Below, one piece after another: positions 18,001 through 27,513 of a DNA stretch of 64,000 nt (positions are counted from its first letter, which is position 1; each line of letters opens with the position of its first letter). The notes under the pieces are model-generated. The model had not been told where the DNA came from. It saw nothing but the letters and a program-made list of their open reading frames with translations, and made no database searches. The translations under genes and the position numbers were made by a program. Source of the stretch: [Limnothrix rosea] IAM M-220 (GTDB lineage: Bacteria; Cyanobacteriota; Cyanobacteriia; Cyanobacteriales; MRBY01); assembly GCF_001904615.1 (NCBI RefSeq), contig NZ_MRBY01000001.1, positions 1-64,000 on the forward strand. The letters are read 5' to 3'.

Positions 18001-18883
18001 ACACGTTCAGGACAATGCCGAAGCTGCCGTAAAAAAGATTATCCCGACCCTGAAAAATGGTGAATTTAGCTTGGAGCTGGATGGTGGCGATCGCCTATCC
18101 GTCTCTATTCAAATCGATCATAAACAAGAAAAAATCACCGTTGATTTTACGGGCACTTCTCCCCAATCAGAGACAAATTTCAATGCCCCGAAAGCTGTTA
18201 CCCAAGCGGCGGTTTTGTACGTTTTTCGCACCCTTGTCCAAGACAATATTCCGTTAAATTACGGCTGTCTTAAACCCATTAAGGTAATTGTCCCTGAAGG
18301 CTGTTTACTAAATCCCGTTTACCCCGCGGCGGTCGTGGCGGGCAATGTGGAAATTTCTCAAAACATTACCGATTGTCTTTATGGCGCGTTAGGGGTTTTA
18401 GCCGCATCCCAAGGCACGATGAACAATTTTACCTTTGGCAATGAAAAGTACCAATATTACGAAACCATTTGCGGGGGATCAGGTGCAGGGCAAGGCTTTC
18501 ACGGCACAGACGCTGTGCAAACCCATATGACCAATTCCCGACTCACTGATCCTGAAGTGCTCGAATGGCGTTTCCCTGTGCTTTTGGAAGAATTTTCGAT
18601 TCGTAAAAATAGTGGTGGCAAAGGCAAATTTCACGGTGGTGATGGAGTGAGTCGTCGCCTACAATTCCGTGAACCGATGACTGCAGCCATTTTATCCAGC
18701 CGCCGTAAAATCCAGTCCTTTGGCTTAAACGGCGGTAATTCAGCAAAAACTGGTGAAAATAAATTAATTCGCGCGGATGGTACAGAATCTCAATTAGATT
18801 CAACCGTTGAAGTGGAAATGAAAAGCGGCGATCGCCTAGAAATTAGAACACCCGGCGGTGGCGGTTACGGTAAGCCTGATTAG
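15071..18883 (+). CDS. 5-oxoprolinase, HyuA-HyuB fusion
   Basis: 1270-residue ATP-dependent 5-oxo-L-proline amidohydrolase, which reopens pyroglutamate to glutamate. The HyuA half (about 1-690) starts with [14 protein letters not shown] and has the actin-like ATPase motif [17 protein letters not shown] near residue 340 and [13 protein letters not shown] near 505. The HyuB half (about 755-1270) has [23 protein letters not shown], a [13 protein letters not shown] metal-type His motif, and a Gly-rich end [17 protein letters not shown]-like. Three stretches are foreign to the family: a 69-base tandem repeat near residues 240-290, a low-complexity segment near 738-752 ([15 protein letters not shown]) and [11 protein letters not shown] near 862. 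All keep the frame. The stop overlaps the convergent J-domain gene by four bases. Confidence 0.93.
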   Translation: MSAQVMSSVWQFWIDRGGTFTDIVAKSPTGELITHKLLSENPELYPDAPVQGIRNILGLASDEAIPLNQIEVIKMGTTVATNALLERKGDRLVLVITQGLRDALRIGYQHRPDIFALNIQLPEMLYEQVIEADERLDAHGDILQLLDTEQIRQDLQRAFDLGIRSCGVVLMHSYRYPDHEQKIGAIAKEIGFTQISLSHEVSPLMKLVSRGDTTMVDAYLSPILRRYVDQVVGFLQEKVPLTKGDLGGFSVGYDNPNNPLQLPLSKGDLGGFSIGYDNPNNPLQLPLSKGGGRDINLMFMQSNGGLAEASQFQGKDSILSGPAGGIVGAVKTAAIAGFEKIITFDMGGTSTDVAHYDGEYERSLETEIAGVRLRTPMMAIHTVAAGGGSLVQFDGARFRVGPESAGANPGPACYGKGGELTVTDCNVMLGKIQPAFFPKVFGRNGDQPLNKEIVLQKFQQLAKNLGQDAEEIAAGFLAIAVDNMSNAIKQISLQRGYDISDYTLCCFGGAGGQHACGIAATLGMKRILIHPFAGVLSAYGIGLAEVRILKEKSLEMPLNPALIATLQQEFLQLQDLAQQELAQQKVSSEASQTQKKVHLKYQGTDSSLIVDFDELAPMRQAFETLHQQRYGFTLPDKPLIVELVTLELICETQTATEKEITRRSPHPPKPVETVQMYSGGQWRDTPIYLRENLQPGDVISSPALIIESTGTNVIEWGWQGKVTEYNHLVLETVNSEQLSVIRYQISDINEPDPVQLEIFNNLFRAIAEQMGVTLQNTSYSVNIKERLDFSCAIFDQEGHLVANAPHIPVHLGSMSESIYSLIQAKGNDLKPGDVYMLNNPYNGGTHLPDVTVITPVFSPEVPLSKGDLGGFPQPLFYVASRGHHADLGGITPGSMPPQSHTISEEGILIDNFQLVKNNIFQEAAVTQLFTEAEYPVRNLTQNIADLQAQIAANEKGVQELHRIVAQYGLETVQAYMQHVQDNAEAAVKKIIPTLKNGEFSLELDGGDRLSVSIQIDHKQEKITVDFTGTSPQSETNFNAPKAVTQAAVLYVFRTLVQDNIPLNYGCLKPIKVIVPEGCLLNPVYPAAVVAGNVEISQNITDCLYGALGVLAASQGTMNNFTFGNEKYQYYETICGGSGAGQGFHGTDAVQTHMTNSRLTDPEVLEWRFPVLLEEFSIRKNSGGKGKFHGGDGVSRRLQFREPMTAAILSSRRKIQSFGLNGGNSAKTGENKLIRADGTESQLDSTVEVEMKSGDRLEIRTPGGGGYGKPD
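15787..15955. repeat. 69-base tandem repeat inside the 5-oxoprolinase gene
   Basis: Two full units and a partial third, with AAAGGGGG at 15796, 15865 and 15934, so the period is exactly 69 bases (23 codons). Each unit carries the hairpin-forming core CCCCCTT-x-AAAGGGGG followed by GATTTAGGGGGATT, a dispersed cyanobacterial repeat, and a unique segment encoding [14 protein letters not shown]. Because 69 is divisible by three the frame survives. Confidence 0.9.
17268..17312. repeat. Low-complexity AGTTATCAG/ATATCAG repeat at the HyuA-HyuB junction
   Basis: Short direct repeats GTGAACA (x2), GTTATCA (x2) and GATATCA (x2) follow one another exactly where the two halves of the 5-oxoprolinase are joined. 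This kind of sequence is common between cyanobacterial genes and here forms part of the interdomain linker. Confidence 0.75.
17651..17683. repeat. Single copy of the CCCCCTTT/AAAGGGGG dispersed repeat
   Basis: The core CCCCCTTTCAAAGGGGG plus GATTTAGGGGGATT recurs here in the HyuB half of the same gene, encoding [11 protein letters not shown]. It is in the same orientation and reading frame as the tandem copies 1.8 kb upstream. Confidence 0.85.
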
Positions 18884-20412
18884 ATGCCTTTTGCGCCGGA
18901 AATATTAGTTTCGATGTCAACGTAAGCAAAATAAAACTTTGTGCCAGTCAGATCCGCGTCCCGTAAATTTGTGCCGAGCAAACTCGTGTTAGCGATCGCC
19001 GCATTTGCCAAACTACAACCTCCTAAATCGGCGTGGTCAAATTTTGTGTTTTGCAGCTTGGCATCACTAAAATTCGACTTACAAAGATTGACCCCAATCA
19101 ACGTTGCACAGGATAAATCAGAACCCGCAAAATCAATCCCGACATGATGATAAGAATAACTTTTGCCAGAGGCGATATTACTGCCGTTGAGGTTTGTGCC
19201 GACCAACTGTGCTTGGGTAAAAGTTGTCCCCTGCAAATTGGCGTTGGTCAGTTCAGCTCGACCGAGATCCGCTCCAGAAAAATCGGTATCACTCAAATTG
19301 GCATTTTCCCAATGGGCATTGGCTAAAGTGACTTCGGTAAAAACACTTTTTTTCGCCTTCGTATTGGTCAAAATCGCGCCAGAAAAATCAGCTTTGTGAC
19401 AGTGAGTATCGTCAAGATTTCCCTCGAGCCATTGCACCTGCTTTAGACTTGCCGCACAAAAAATCGCCTGCTGTGCATTAGCGTGATTTAATGTCGCTTT
19501 ATCAAATTTTGCCTCGGAAAAATCACTCCCTTTAAAGCTGCCGTCAATCCACTGCACGCTATCGAGATTTGCCCCAATAAAACTGGCCTGATCGGCGATC
19601 GCCCCCGACAGATCCGCCTCCGACAAATCCGCCCCATCAAGGTTCGACCCCGTAAGCTGCACACCCGCCAACTTTGCCTTGTGGAGTTTTACCCCCTGTA
19701 AATTCGTCTCACTCAAATCCGCACCACTGAGATCAACGCCACTTAGATCCGGCACATAGGTTTCACATTGGCGAAATAAATTCCATGCTCGAATACCCGC
19801 CTCTCCAGCTTGTAATAGCCGTACTGCTCGCGCCGTTGTAATCGTCTCTTCGTTAGTCGTCGTCGTGTAATGGGGTTGCTCGGCTGCTGCCGTTGTTTTT
19901 CGATGTTGTAAAAGTGCTAGATCAGCTTCGATCTGTGCTCGCAACTCACGGGAATGGACAACAGCTAATGCCTGCTTTAAATAGGTTTCGACAAGGGATA
20001 GATCCTGCACTTCGACGGATTCGGACAAGGCAACAGCCAGCGCATATTGCACCTCTGCAAGAATATCGCCACATTCACTGTCTTCTGGAAACAACCCATA
20101 CAAATTTTTGGCGATCGCCACCGCCTGCTCCAGTTCCCCCAAATCACAAAAATAATCAATCTCCCTAATCAATGCCTGACGGCGATCGTCATTCAGAGAA
20201 TCGTCATAAACCTCCCGTTGAGACGGCTCAGACAGAATTTCGTAGATCAGATTAAGCTCTTTCAACCTTTCCTCAGCCAACTGACGTAGAGATTGTGCCG
20301 TGTCACCACTGAGTTTATCTGGATGAATTTCTATGGCTTTTTTGCGATATGCCTGCTTAATTTCTTTCTGGGTCGCACTAACCGGAACCCCTAAAATCTC
20401 ATAATAGTTCAC
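18880..20412 (-). CDS. J-domain protein with pentapeptide repeats
   Basis: About 510 residues. A DnaJ J-domain occupies roughly 2-70 ([17 protein letters not shown], with the Hsp70-stimulating HPD in [12 protein letters not shown]). A helical linker follows (residues 75-210, [20 protein letters not shown]). From about 220 to 500 come many pentapeptide repeats of the A(D/N)LxG form ([17 protein letters not shown]), which fold as a right-handed quadrilateral helix. I place the start at GTG 20412 because it overlaps the upstream VWA stop as GTGA and begins the J-domain directly; the longer frame to 20448 adds residues with no homology expected. Likely a targeting co-chaperone for DnaK; the client is unknown. 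Confidence 0.85.
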   Translation of the reverse strand: MNYYEILGVPVSATQKEIKQAYRKKAIEIHPDKLSGDTAQSLRQLAEERLKELNLIYEILSEPSQREVYDDSLNDDRRQALIREIDYFCDLGELEQAVAIAKNLYGLFPEDSECGDILAEVQYALAVALSESVEVQDLSLVETYLKQALAVVHSRELRAQIEADLALLQHRKTTAAAEQPHYTTTTNEETITTARAVRLLQAGEAGIRAWNLFRQCETYVPDLSGVDLSGADLSETNLQGVKLHKAKLAGVQLTGSNLDGADLSEADLSGAIADQASFIGANLDSVQWIDGSFKGSDFSEAKFDKATLNHANAQQAIFCAASLKQVQWLEGNLDDTHCHKADFSGAILTNTKAKKSVFTEVTLANAHWENANLSDTDFSGADLGRAELTNANLQGTTFTQAQLVGTNLNGSNIASGKSYSYHHVGIDFAGSDLSCATLIGVNLCKSNFSDAKLQNTKFDHADLGGCSLANAAIANTSLLGTNLRDADLTGTKFYFAYVDIETNISGAKGI

Positions 20413-21197
20413 GGCAATAACCCTTCCCCTGAGCCAGAACCCAGACAATTTAATAAACTTTTTTTCGATGTCGTCAATTGCTGCGATCGCCGTAGTTGCT
20501 CATGAAACGTCATCAGCAAACCCACTTCCCCCATACAAATCCCAATCAACAAATCCACCAAATCATTAATATGAGCCAAGTTCAGGTAAACACCACCCGT
20601 TTCCCGTGCCATCTCCCGGAAAACCCGTTCCGTATCCCGATGCCGACCACACTGAATCGCATAAAGCTTAATGCCCTTACGCTTCAAAACCTGAACCTCT
20701 TGCCGCCAAAAATGCCCATATTTACAATTTTTTACCGAATCAATCACACCATGGGGCGGTGCATCCCCAATCAGGGCGATCGCCCGCCTACTCCCCAGCC
20801 GCCAATCCATCTGATTTGCCCGAAACAAAGCCTCCTCAATGGCCTCAGGAAAATCACCACCATCCGTTTTTTTAGTGCCCAGAAGAAACCGAGAAACCTG
20901 ACTAATATCCGCAGTAAAATCCAAACCCCTTGTCACGTAGGTAGTCCTTGCATCACAATAGTCCCCGTAGGCTAAGACCCCTACCCTTGACTTCGGAATG
21001 TAATCCCGAATCACCTGCGACAAGTGAGATATCTCACCGCGTACCCGTTCCAAAAAACGGTACATACTACCCGTCGTATCAAAACAAAACAAAATATCTA
21101 GAGATGCCACCCGAGATAATGTCGGAACAATTTCATCCCCTAGTTTGCCATTAGCGCAATAACGCATCACATTATGACTTCGGCGTAAGTAGGACAT
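20409..21197 (-). CDS. von Willebrand factor A domain protein
   Basis: About 262 residues, almost entirely one VWA domain. The metal-ion-dependent adhesion site is visible as [16 protein letters not shown] (D-x-T-G-S variant), then a [13 protein letters not shown] loop and [12 protein letters not shown]. No signal peptide or membrane helix, so it should act in the cytoplasm. The frame begins at TTG 21209; ATG 21197 is preferred. The stop overlaps the J-domain/pentapeptide gene start in GTGA, implying that the two proteins are made together and probably interact. Cytoplasmic VWA proteins often assemble complexes with AAA ATPases or chaperones. Confidence 0.85.
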   Translation of the reverse strand: MSYLRRSHNVMRYCANGKLGDEIVPTLSRVASLDILFCFDTTGSMYRFLERVRGEISHLSQVIRDYIPKSRVGVLAYGDYCDARTTYVTRGLDFTADISQVSRFLLGTKKTDGGDFPEAIEEALFRANQMDWRLGSRRAIALIGDAPPHGVIDSVKNCKYGHFWRQEVQVLKRKGIKLYAIQCGRHRDTERVFREMARETGGVYLNLAHINDLVDLLIGICMGEVGLLMTFHEQLRRSQQLTTSKKSLLNCLGSGSGEGLLP

Positions 21198-21608
21198 TGC
21201 ATACCCCAAGCCCTAAACCTCAACACATAGATGTCTTACCTAGAGCAGTGAATTTCCCTTAACCATATCTCAAAAAAAAACAGAAAAAGCACAATTTACA
21301 CTTCATAACCTTTGGCTAAATCTTGACAAGTGATCATACCCAAGCCAAGCCTTTCACCATTGTTAGTTGATTACCAAATCAAAGACCCAAAATCTTTGCT
21401 TATTCTTAGATAAATATTTTCCTAGATAAGCTTAGAAATTGACCCTAGAAAGACTTTATTAGGCTTTCGAAAACACGAAATACATGATCGACAGTTATCA
21501 AGACATTAACTCACCGCGATGCACCCGAATAATCCCTAAGCCAGACCCCTCAGATTTGATTTAAAACCCTAAGAAATACAACAACAATATAACCTTGATT
21601 TCGATGTC

Positions 21609-22037
21609 ATGAGTTGGGACAGTACTAGAAAAAAACGCTCACCCAGCACATCCCTTGAGCCCGCCGTCTCTACCCAAATCAGAAACCAGTACTTCGACAA
21701 ACAAATATGTTTGCGGTTGATTAGAGCTGAGCGCCTCAGCGATGTTGAAAAAATGGCCAGCTTCTTAATTAAAGACCGCATAGCTCAAACGCAACATCTA
21801 TATACACTATGACCCAATCTATCCAATCACATACAGCCTTTTCTCCAATGCTTTAGCCGAAAGCTTGACACTATTGCAAATGCCCAAACTAGTTGTGAGG
21901 CCGCAGAATTTTGGGACAAAACCAGTCTCAAAAATATCTTAGATGACAGACAAGCCGATTTTTTTTTGAAAGCTTTGATCGTTTTTTCGTTGAAATGGGA
22001 ATCCTATATCATCATAAAACAATACGTACGTAGATGA
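21609..22037 (+). pseudogene. Possible decayed gene with one in-frame TGA
   Basis: From ATG 21609 a 67-codon frame ends at TGA 21810-21812; the same frame then stays open for 74 more codons to TGA 22035. The joined reading has charged, helix-like segments (LRLIRAERLSDVEKMASFL; EFWDKTSLKNILDDRQADF). No ribosome site is visible and I do not recognise a family. The second open part could be chance in A/T-rich DNA. Confidence 0.25.
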
Positions 22038-22360
22038 TTTATTCTTGGTTTTGGACTTGCAGTTTTGTGGGTTCCATTTACAAAAAACAATGTATTACTT
22101 CAATACCTCATGACCTGCTCCCATACATTTCTCTATTAAGGCCGGGCAAAGTCATGCCTGATTTTTGCAGAAAAAATTCTTTAATTCTTTACTTTGTGAA
22201 GAATCATTTGTCTTTTCGCCGATCATGATTTTATCAGCTACGCAAAAGTGCTTGACTTTTACTGCTTTTTTAAATTCTCCTGTATTGTTAGGTACGTGAG
22301 ATCCGGAGAAGTTGTATTTTTCGTAAAAAAAGCTTTTCCTACTTAAGGAGTTGAGATTTA

Positions 22361-22510
22361 ATGTTTGGTGAATACGTAGAAGCGTAGATTGGGGAAGATG
22401 GATCAAATTATTTTGATCTTGCACTTTCTCAGATAGGTTTTCACCAAATCGTGATTTCTCCTCCCCAAGGACGCTTTTCCTTAACAGTTAACTCCTATCC
22501 AAGAATGTGA
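22361..22510 (+). other. Short leader frame with strong Shine-Dalgarno and in-frame TAG
   Basis: TAAGGAG at 22344-22350 lies 10 bases before ATG 22361, the best ribosome site in this gap. The frame reads MFGEYVEA then TAG at 22385-22387, and continues in phase for 40 codons (with SNYFDLALSQIGFHQIVI and PPQGRFSLTVNSYPRM) to TGA 22508, 12 bases before the start of the first surface-protein gene. It may be a leader peptide, a stop-interrupted small gene, or chance. Confidence 0.3.
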
Positions 22511-22522
22511 GGATATAAAATT

Positions 22523-25138
22523 TTGTCTAGTCCCAAGCGATCGCCCAAGTGGTCAAGATCAGTCTCTCCCTTCCTTGTCGCCGGCCTGCTAGTAACGGGG
22601 AACTTCCACTTTATTCCCCAAGTTTTAGCCCTCGGAACAGCGGCTGGCACGCCTATTAACAATAGGGCAACTGCAACTTACGAAGATCCTGATGGTAATG
22701 AGATTGATGCGATCTCCAATACTGTCATTATTACAGTTGCGGAAGTCGCAGGTATTACAGCAGTACCAGATCAAATAGTTGACCGGGATGGTGGCGCTGT
22801 TGAAGCCGGCGATACCCTAGATTTTTCCTTCACTGTTACCAATACTGGTAACGACACAAACCAGATCAGTGTTCCAACAAATGTTGGTACAGAGAATTTT
22901 GACGTAATCCCAGCCGGTAATATTCGCGTTGAATACGATGAAAATGGTAATGGAACGATCGAGTCTGACGAGGTTTACACATTCGATGGGACAGCCTTCT
23001 TAAATCCCAGTAATGTAGATTTTGAAACAGTGGATGTCCCAGCTGACGACGATTTCTTGGTTATCGTCACCGGCACAGTTCCAGCTACTGGCGTTAATTC
23101 TGGAGATCCGGTTTCTGTTACCCTTGGTGATACTCCAACGGTTGGAGACCAAAACGTTGATTTTGACGGCTCTCTTGATACTAATGATTTAGCAACTCTC
23201 CAGACAGATCCTGTGAATGGCCGACGAGAGGCAAGTGCAACTCAAAGTATTCCCTTCGCATCAAGCGTCAATCCTCTCGCATTAGCCAGAGTCGAAAAGA
23301 ACGACACAAACTACGTTGAGGGAGATCTAACGACTTACAGTGACGATCTCATCACTTACGAATTAGATGTTGACGTAGCTGATACTGATCCTAGTAACCT
23401 TTTCCAACCCGGTTCGTTAGCTGGAACCAACATCACCCTTGACGGCGCTACTGCCCAGCGCATTTTAGTTTCAGATGCTATTCCGACGGACACTCAACTT
23501 AGTTCAACTTCCACTACCCTACCTTCTGGATGGAGTGTTGTTTATACAACTGACAGTCCAACCACAGCAGGGAATGAAGCACCGACAGAGGCGCGATGGT
23601 GGACAAGCTTTGGTACAAATATAGGGCAACCAGCAACTCTTGCTGATGTCGCACGTATCGGTTTTATCTTTGATGGTTCTCTTGCCGCAGGATATGATAC
23701 TGCCAATGAAGCGGGTAGCTTAAGTTTTACGGTTCAAGTCACTAGTACTAGTACAGCACCGGGCCTTAATATCTACAACTTGGCTCAATTGCTGGGTATT
23801 ACCCAGGGTGACGATCCTGCCGACCCTAATGACATTGTTTATGATGAGTCTGGTGACGATAACACTAACAACTTTAGTGATGATGGTACACCAACGCCCT
23901 ATGACCCAAATAATGACACTGGGGATCCCGGTACTCCACCAGATGATGATACTGATGACGGTACAAACACTGGTACAGATACAGATCCTGCAGTCGGTGG
24001 TGGTGAACCGAATCGTTTGCCTCTGACAATTATTGCTGCTAACGACACTATCTTGATAGGTCCCGATGGAGCAGCAGGTGCAGTTGGTCCTGATGGAACT
24101 CAAGACACAGATTTTACGAACCAATCTGCCCCATTTACCCCTGTTGATGCAGACAATGATGGAAACTTTGATGCATTTACCCCTCCTGAAATCGTATACA
24201 CGAATACAATTCAAAACCCAGCAACATCGGGCTTTATCGCTGATGCGACCGTTGAACCTGCAGACATTGCTCAATCAGGAGCAGCAGCTGGTGATATCCC
24301 CACAGGTACTATTGTTCGGATTACTAATGGTGTAAATACTGCTTTTTATGAGTATCAAGCCGATGGGACATGGAGTGCACCTGGTACCACTCCTGACTTC
24401 ACGGGTGGTAATCCTGACAATCCCGGAATTCCAGTTATTTTTGATGACCAGCTAACAGCACAGGAAACGCAGCAGGTTACAGTGGGGGTTCAATTCCCTG
24501 AACTGTCTAGTGCAGACGACATTCCAGTCAATGAGTTACCTAGTTATCCGATTACTTTAATCGTATTTCCTGAGGATGATCCTACAAATCCTGGATTTGA
24601 TAACGAAGTTACTTCTAACTTAACAATTGATCGTGCATACCCTGCAGGCTACGTCGAACTTTTGAAAGAAGCACGAATTCTAGATTCTACAGGTGCCCAA
24701 GTTTTTCCTGCTGCTACTGGCACATATGCAGAAGATGGTTTCCCGGCTCTTGAGATTGGTCAAGTCATTGAGTATAGAATTACTTATACCAATATTTCTG
24801 AAGGCAATGGCGTGGGTACTAGCAATGGCCTCTTGCCAGCGACAAACTTCTTTATCTCTGAGGATGGGACAACGGCCCCAAACAATTGGGCGCTTGATAA
24901 TGATGCTAATGGAACAGTGGATACCCTTCATCAGAATGGTGCGACTCGTACTGATGGAGACATCTACTACTACAGCAGTGCCACTGATACTAATTTCACT
25001 GGTTTTGACCCCACTGCACCATCCGGCTCTACAACCGATCCAGCTGATGATTTAACGGTGCAAGGTTATATCAACCTTGTGGGTGATGTAAACCCTCAGG
25101 ATAGCGGTTCATTTACCTTCCAACGTGAACTTCAGTAA
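22523..25138 (+). CDS. Secreted DUF11-like surface protein
   Basis: 871 residues starting at TTG 22523, with GAGG at 22509-22512. An N-terminal signal peptide (PFLVAGLLVTGNFHFIPQ, cleavage near ALG) leads into INNRATATYEDPDGNEIDA, the opening pattern of DUF11-type surface repeats. Several immunoglobulin-like beta domains follow, e.g. GDTLDFSFTVTNTGNDTN, IGQVIEYRITYTN. Between about 440 and 500 is a very Asp/Thr/Pro-rich linker (YDPNNDTGDPGTPPDDDTDD) likely to bind calcium. It ends SGSFTFQRELQ. No transmembrane anchor or LPXTG, so it is released or held by partners. First gene of the surface cluster. Only one HIP1 site, in the signal-peptide region. Confidence 0.8.
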   Translation: MSSPKRSPKWSRSVSPFLVAGLLVTGNFHFIPQVLALGTAAGTPINNRATATYEDPDGNEIDAISNTVIITVAEVAGITAVPDQIVDRDGGAVEAGDTLDFSFTVTNTGNDTNQISVPTNVGTENFDVIPAGNIRVEYDENGNGTIESDEVYTFDGTAFLNPSNVDFETVDVPADDDFLVIVTGTVPATGVNSGDPVSVTLGDTPTVGDQNVDFDGSLDTNDLATLQTDPVNGRREASATQSIPFASSVNPLALARVEKNDTNYVEGDLTTYSDDLITYELDVDVADTDPSNLFQPGSLAGTNITLDGATAQRILVSDAIPTDTQLSSTSTTLPSGWSVVYTTDSPTTAGNEAPTEARWWTSFGTNIGQPATLADVARIGFIFDGSLAAGYDTANEAGSLSFTVQVTSTSTAPGLNIYNLAQLLGITQGDDPADPNDIVYDESGDDNTNNFSDDGTPTPYDPNNDTGDPGTPPDDDTDDGTNTGTDTDPAVGGGEPNRLPLTIIAANDTILIGPDGAAGAVGPDGTQDTDFTNQSAPFTPVDADNDGNFDAFTPPEIVYTNTIQNPATSGFIADATVEPADIAQSGAAAGDIPTGTIVRITNGVNTAFYEYQADGTWSAPGTTPDFTGGNPDNPGIPVIFDDQLTAQETQQVTVGVQFPELSSADDIPVNELPSYPITLIVFPEDDPTNPGFDNEVTSNLTIDRAYPAGYVELLKEARILDSTGAQVFPAATGTYAEDGFPALEIGQVIEYRITYTNISEGNGVGTSNGLLPATNFFISEDGTTAPNNWALDNDANGTVDTLHQNGATRTDGDIYYYSSATDTNFTGFDPTAPSGSTTDPADDLTVQGYINLVGDVNPQDSGSFTFQRELQ

Positions 25139-25329
25139 CCGATCAAGAATAATTTAGTGTTGCTTTTTAGTTTTGAATAAGTAGTTGGAGCTATTAAATC
25201 AGCACTAGATTTTCCTCTGGGGAAAGTTGAAAGTAATTTTGGCTTCCCCTTCCGACTTACTTTGTGAATACAGACATTAAAGTTTGGTTTTGTTTTCTAG
25301 CAAAACTTCTGATGAGAGAGGATTTATCT

Positions 25330-25896
25330 ATGACTAAACGCTCTTCCCTAATTGCTTTGGGTGTTGGCTTGGCTATCGCTGCTAGTTTTGCGCCAGTCAA
25401 TATCCCACAATTATCATCCCAGCCGGCGATCGCCCAAACGCAGGAGCAAAGTCTTGAGTTGGCGCTTGTTGGCGAGCTGAAAGTGACTCGAACAAACTGG
25501 CGTGGGCAACAAGAGGTTGCTTGGCGAAATCTAGAAGGTGGATTTTTCCGAGGGGCTCCGACTGTCCGCCCTGGTGACATTATTCGGTATACGGTCAGTG
25601 GCAACAATCGTACGGAACAGCCGATTTCTGGTTTAGTCCTCACTGATGATTTACCAGCAAATATGGTTTATGTCATGGACTCTGCTGTTTCTGTGGGTGG
25701 TGCAACCATTACCTACAGCATTGATGGCGGCAAAACATATACGGCTAATCCGACAATTCAGGTCAGACTACCTGATGGCACTTTCGAAACACGTCCGGCT
25801 CCTGCTGAGCGCTATACCCATGTCCGCTGGACATTTCGATCGGCAGTCCCAGCAAAGGGAAGTGTGAATGGCCAGTATCAAGTTCGTGTTCAGTAA
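25330..25896 (+). CDS. Small secreted DUF11-domain protein
   Basis: 188 residues from ATG 25330, chosen because GAGAGG at 25315-25320 gives good spacing; the frame is open to GTG 25264. Signal peptide residues 1-35 (SLIALGVGLAIAASFAPV ... AIAQ). The mature part is one DUF11-like domain: VRPGDIIRYTVSGNNRTEQP, GLVLTDDLPANMVYVMDSA, VRWTFRSAVPAKGSV, ending GQYQVRVQ. This is a single repeat unit of the kind found many times in the neighbours, so it could be the pilin-like or capping subunit of a surface fibre. It lies between the 871- and 508-residue proteins on the same strand. Confidence 0.8.
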   Translation: MTKRSSLIALGVGLAIAASFAPVNIPQLSSQPAIAQTQEQSLELALVGELKVTRTNWRGQQEVAWRNLEGGFFRGAPTVRPGDIIRYTVSGNNRTEQPISGLVLTDDLPANMVYVMDSAVSVGGATITYSIDGGKTYTANPTIQVRLPDGTFETRPAPAERYTHVRWTFRSAVPAKGSVNGQYQVRVQ

Positions 25897-25986
25897 AAAA
25901 ACAAGACCTTATTTTTTGAAATAAGTTAGCCGCTGCATCTACATTTTTCTCCTATTCTTTCTCCACACCCAAAATATATCTAAGCA

Positions 25987-27513
25987 ATGAGAACATTTCT
26001 CCCGCAAAGTTTGCACTGGTTAAGGCGATCGCCCCGCGTGGTTGTTATGGCTAGTTTGATTTTGGGTTTTCTTCCCAATGCAGCCTTTGCCCAAATCGAA
26101 GAAGGCAATAGTATTTCATTATCGAATACAGCGCAGGCCTCTTATCAAGGGATTAATAATCCTACTGTCATCAATATTCTGAGTAATCAAGTTGATATTG
26201 ATTCCGATGCAAGGGCTCTCATTGACCCAACAGGTCTCATTGTTGATTGTGAGGGCGTGCCTTTTGATAGCTATGCTGGTTTTTCTGTTGCTTTATTTAA
26301 TGCCGCTGGATCGACGGGAGCTGAACTGGGCTCTTTGGTAAATCTGCCAAGTGTGTCACCGGCGGATCTTGCGAATAGCACCATTGTTAATGTGAACCCA
26401 AGCAATGATAATCCTTTTGATGTTGGCATAACGGATAGCCTGGATGAAAATCTGCGAGGACGCTTTAATTTCCTCTTGTCTCCGGAACAAATTCAACCCG
26501 ATGATGCGTATATTCTCGTTATTCAGCCGCCGCCAGATTTGCTAGTGGATGAGCGCCGAATTCGTATTGCTGATTTTCAACTGACTGGTGGGGTGGGGTC
26601 AGAGCAATTGACTTATCGAGCTATTTCCTTGGATGGATTGCCTCTTAGTGTGGAAGATTCTGTCCCTATTGCGAAGGAAATTGTTGTGCCTCAGGGGCAG
26701 CAAAATGCGATTTTCTTGACTACTGCGGTCACACCACTGTGCCAAAGTCAGGCCATTCGCATTCGCAAGACGGCGGATAGGGTGACAACGCAACCTGGTA
26801 GTTTTGTGGTTTATCAGATTACGATTGAAAATCTGAGTACTTCAACTCTGGAGAATGTTACTGTCAATGATCGTTTACCTCGTGGTTTTTCGCTGTTAGA
26901 GGATTCGGTACAGGCTCAGATTGGTGATAATTCTACGCCGATTACAACGGTTGTTAATGGCCGTAGTGTTAGTTTTGAGTTTCAAGAGGGTTTACCGGGT
27001 AATGCTGATCCCAGTAATAATCCTGTGGCTAGGATTGCCTATGTCACGGAAGTGAATCCTGATGCTTTGCGGGGTGATGGTCGAAATGTTGCTTTAGCGT
27101 CTGGCGATCGCACGGACAATAGTTTTGTGGCGAATGATGGGCCGGCGATTTTCGAGGTAGATATTCGAGAAGATTTGTTGTCTGATCTCGGCACAATTAT
27201 TGGGCGGGTATTTGTCGATAAAAATTTTGATGGGGAGCAGCAGTTTGGTGAGCCGGGTGTTCCTAATGCTGTGGTTTTTATGGAAAACGGCAACCGGATC
27301 GTGACGGATAAAGATGGTCTTTTTTCTGTTGCGAATGTTTATCCCGGTTGGCACACTGGTGCATTGGATCTAACGAGTGTTCCGGGTTATACCTTAGCCC
27401 CGAATCCCTACATTTTGAGGAAAGAAAGTCAAAGTCAGGCGGTTCGTGTGGAGCCGGGTGGTCTGGCTCGATTAAATTTTGCGGTCACTCCAGTAGTTGA
27501 GGGGGCACGCTAA
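25987..27513 (+). CDS. Secreted protein with DUF11 and SdrD_B-like domains
   Basis: 508 residues. Signal peptide (VVVMASLILGFLPNAAFA, about residues 18-36); an N-terminal region beginning SISLSNTAQASYQGINN like the 871-residue neighbour; a DUF11 domain near 255-390 (IRIRKTADRVTTQPGSFVVY, LENVTVNDRLPRGFSLLED); then an SdrD_B/Cna_B-like domain near 401-505 (GRVFVDKNFDGEQQFGEPG, GLFSVANVYPGWHTGALDL). These domains occur in surface adhesins. The TAA stop shares its last base with the ATG of the next gene (TAATG), so the barrel protein is translated by coupling to it. Confidence 0.85.
   Translation: MRTFLPQSLHWLRRSPRVVVMASLILGFLPNAAFAQIEEGNSISLSNTAQASYQGINNPTVINILSNQVDIDSDARALIDPTGLIVDCEGVPFDSYAGFSVALFNAAGSTGAELGSLVNLPSVSPADLANSTIVNVNPSNDNPFDVGITDSLDENLRGRFNFLLSPEQIQPDDAYILVIQPPPDLLVDERRIRIADFQLTGGVGSEQLTYRAISLDGLPLSVEDSVPIAKEIVVPQGQQNAIFLTTAVTPLCQSQAIRIRKTADRVTTQPGSFVVYQITIENLSTSTLENVTVNDRLPRGFSLLEDSVQAQIGDNSTPITTVVNGRSVSFEFQEGLPGNADPSNNPVARIAYVTEVNPDALRGDGRNVALASGDRTDNSFVANDGPAIFEVDIREDLLSDLGTIIGRVFVDKNFDGEQQFGEPGVPNAVVFMENGNRIVTDKDGLFSVANVYPGWHTGALDLTSVPGYTLAPNPYILRKESQSQAVRVEPGGLARLNFAVTPVVEGAR

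Larger units (their letters stand above)
21198..22522. other. 1.3-kb gene-poor gap before the surface-protein operon
   Basis: A/T-rich, with no HIP1 site and no convincing intact gene. It holds four copies of a YTAGA(T/A)A-type motif at 21405, 21421, 21431 and 21444, a frame interrupted by one TGA (21609-22037), and a short frame with a strong ribosome site at 22361. Long leader or decayed genes are both possible. Confidence 0.6.

Noticed and set aside
21810-21812. Selenocysteine reading of the TGA in the interrupted frame
   Set aside because: No SECIS hairpin after it and no selenoprotein family recognised; a point stop or chance is simpler.
23720-24274. 184-codon minus-strand frame inside the 871-residue surface gene
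   Set aside because: Shadow of the Asp/Thr-rich coding strand; its Cys/Ile/Arg-rich translation has no domain character.
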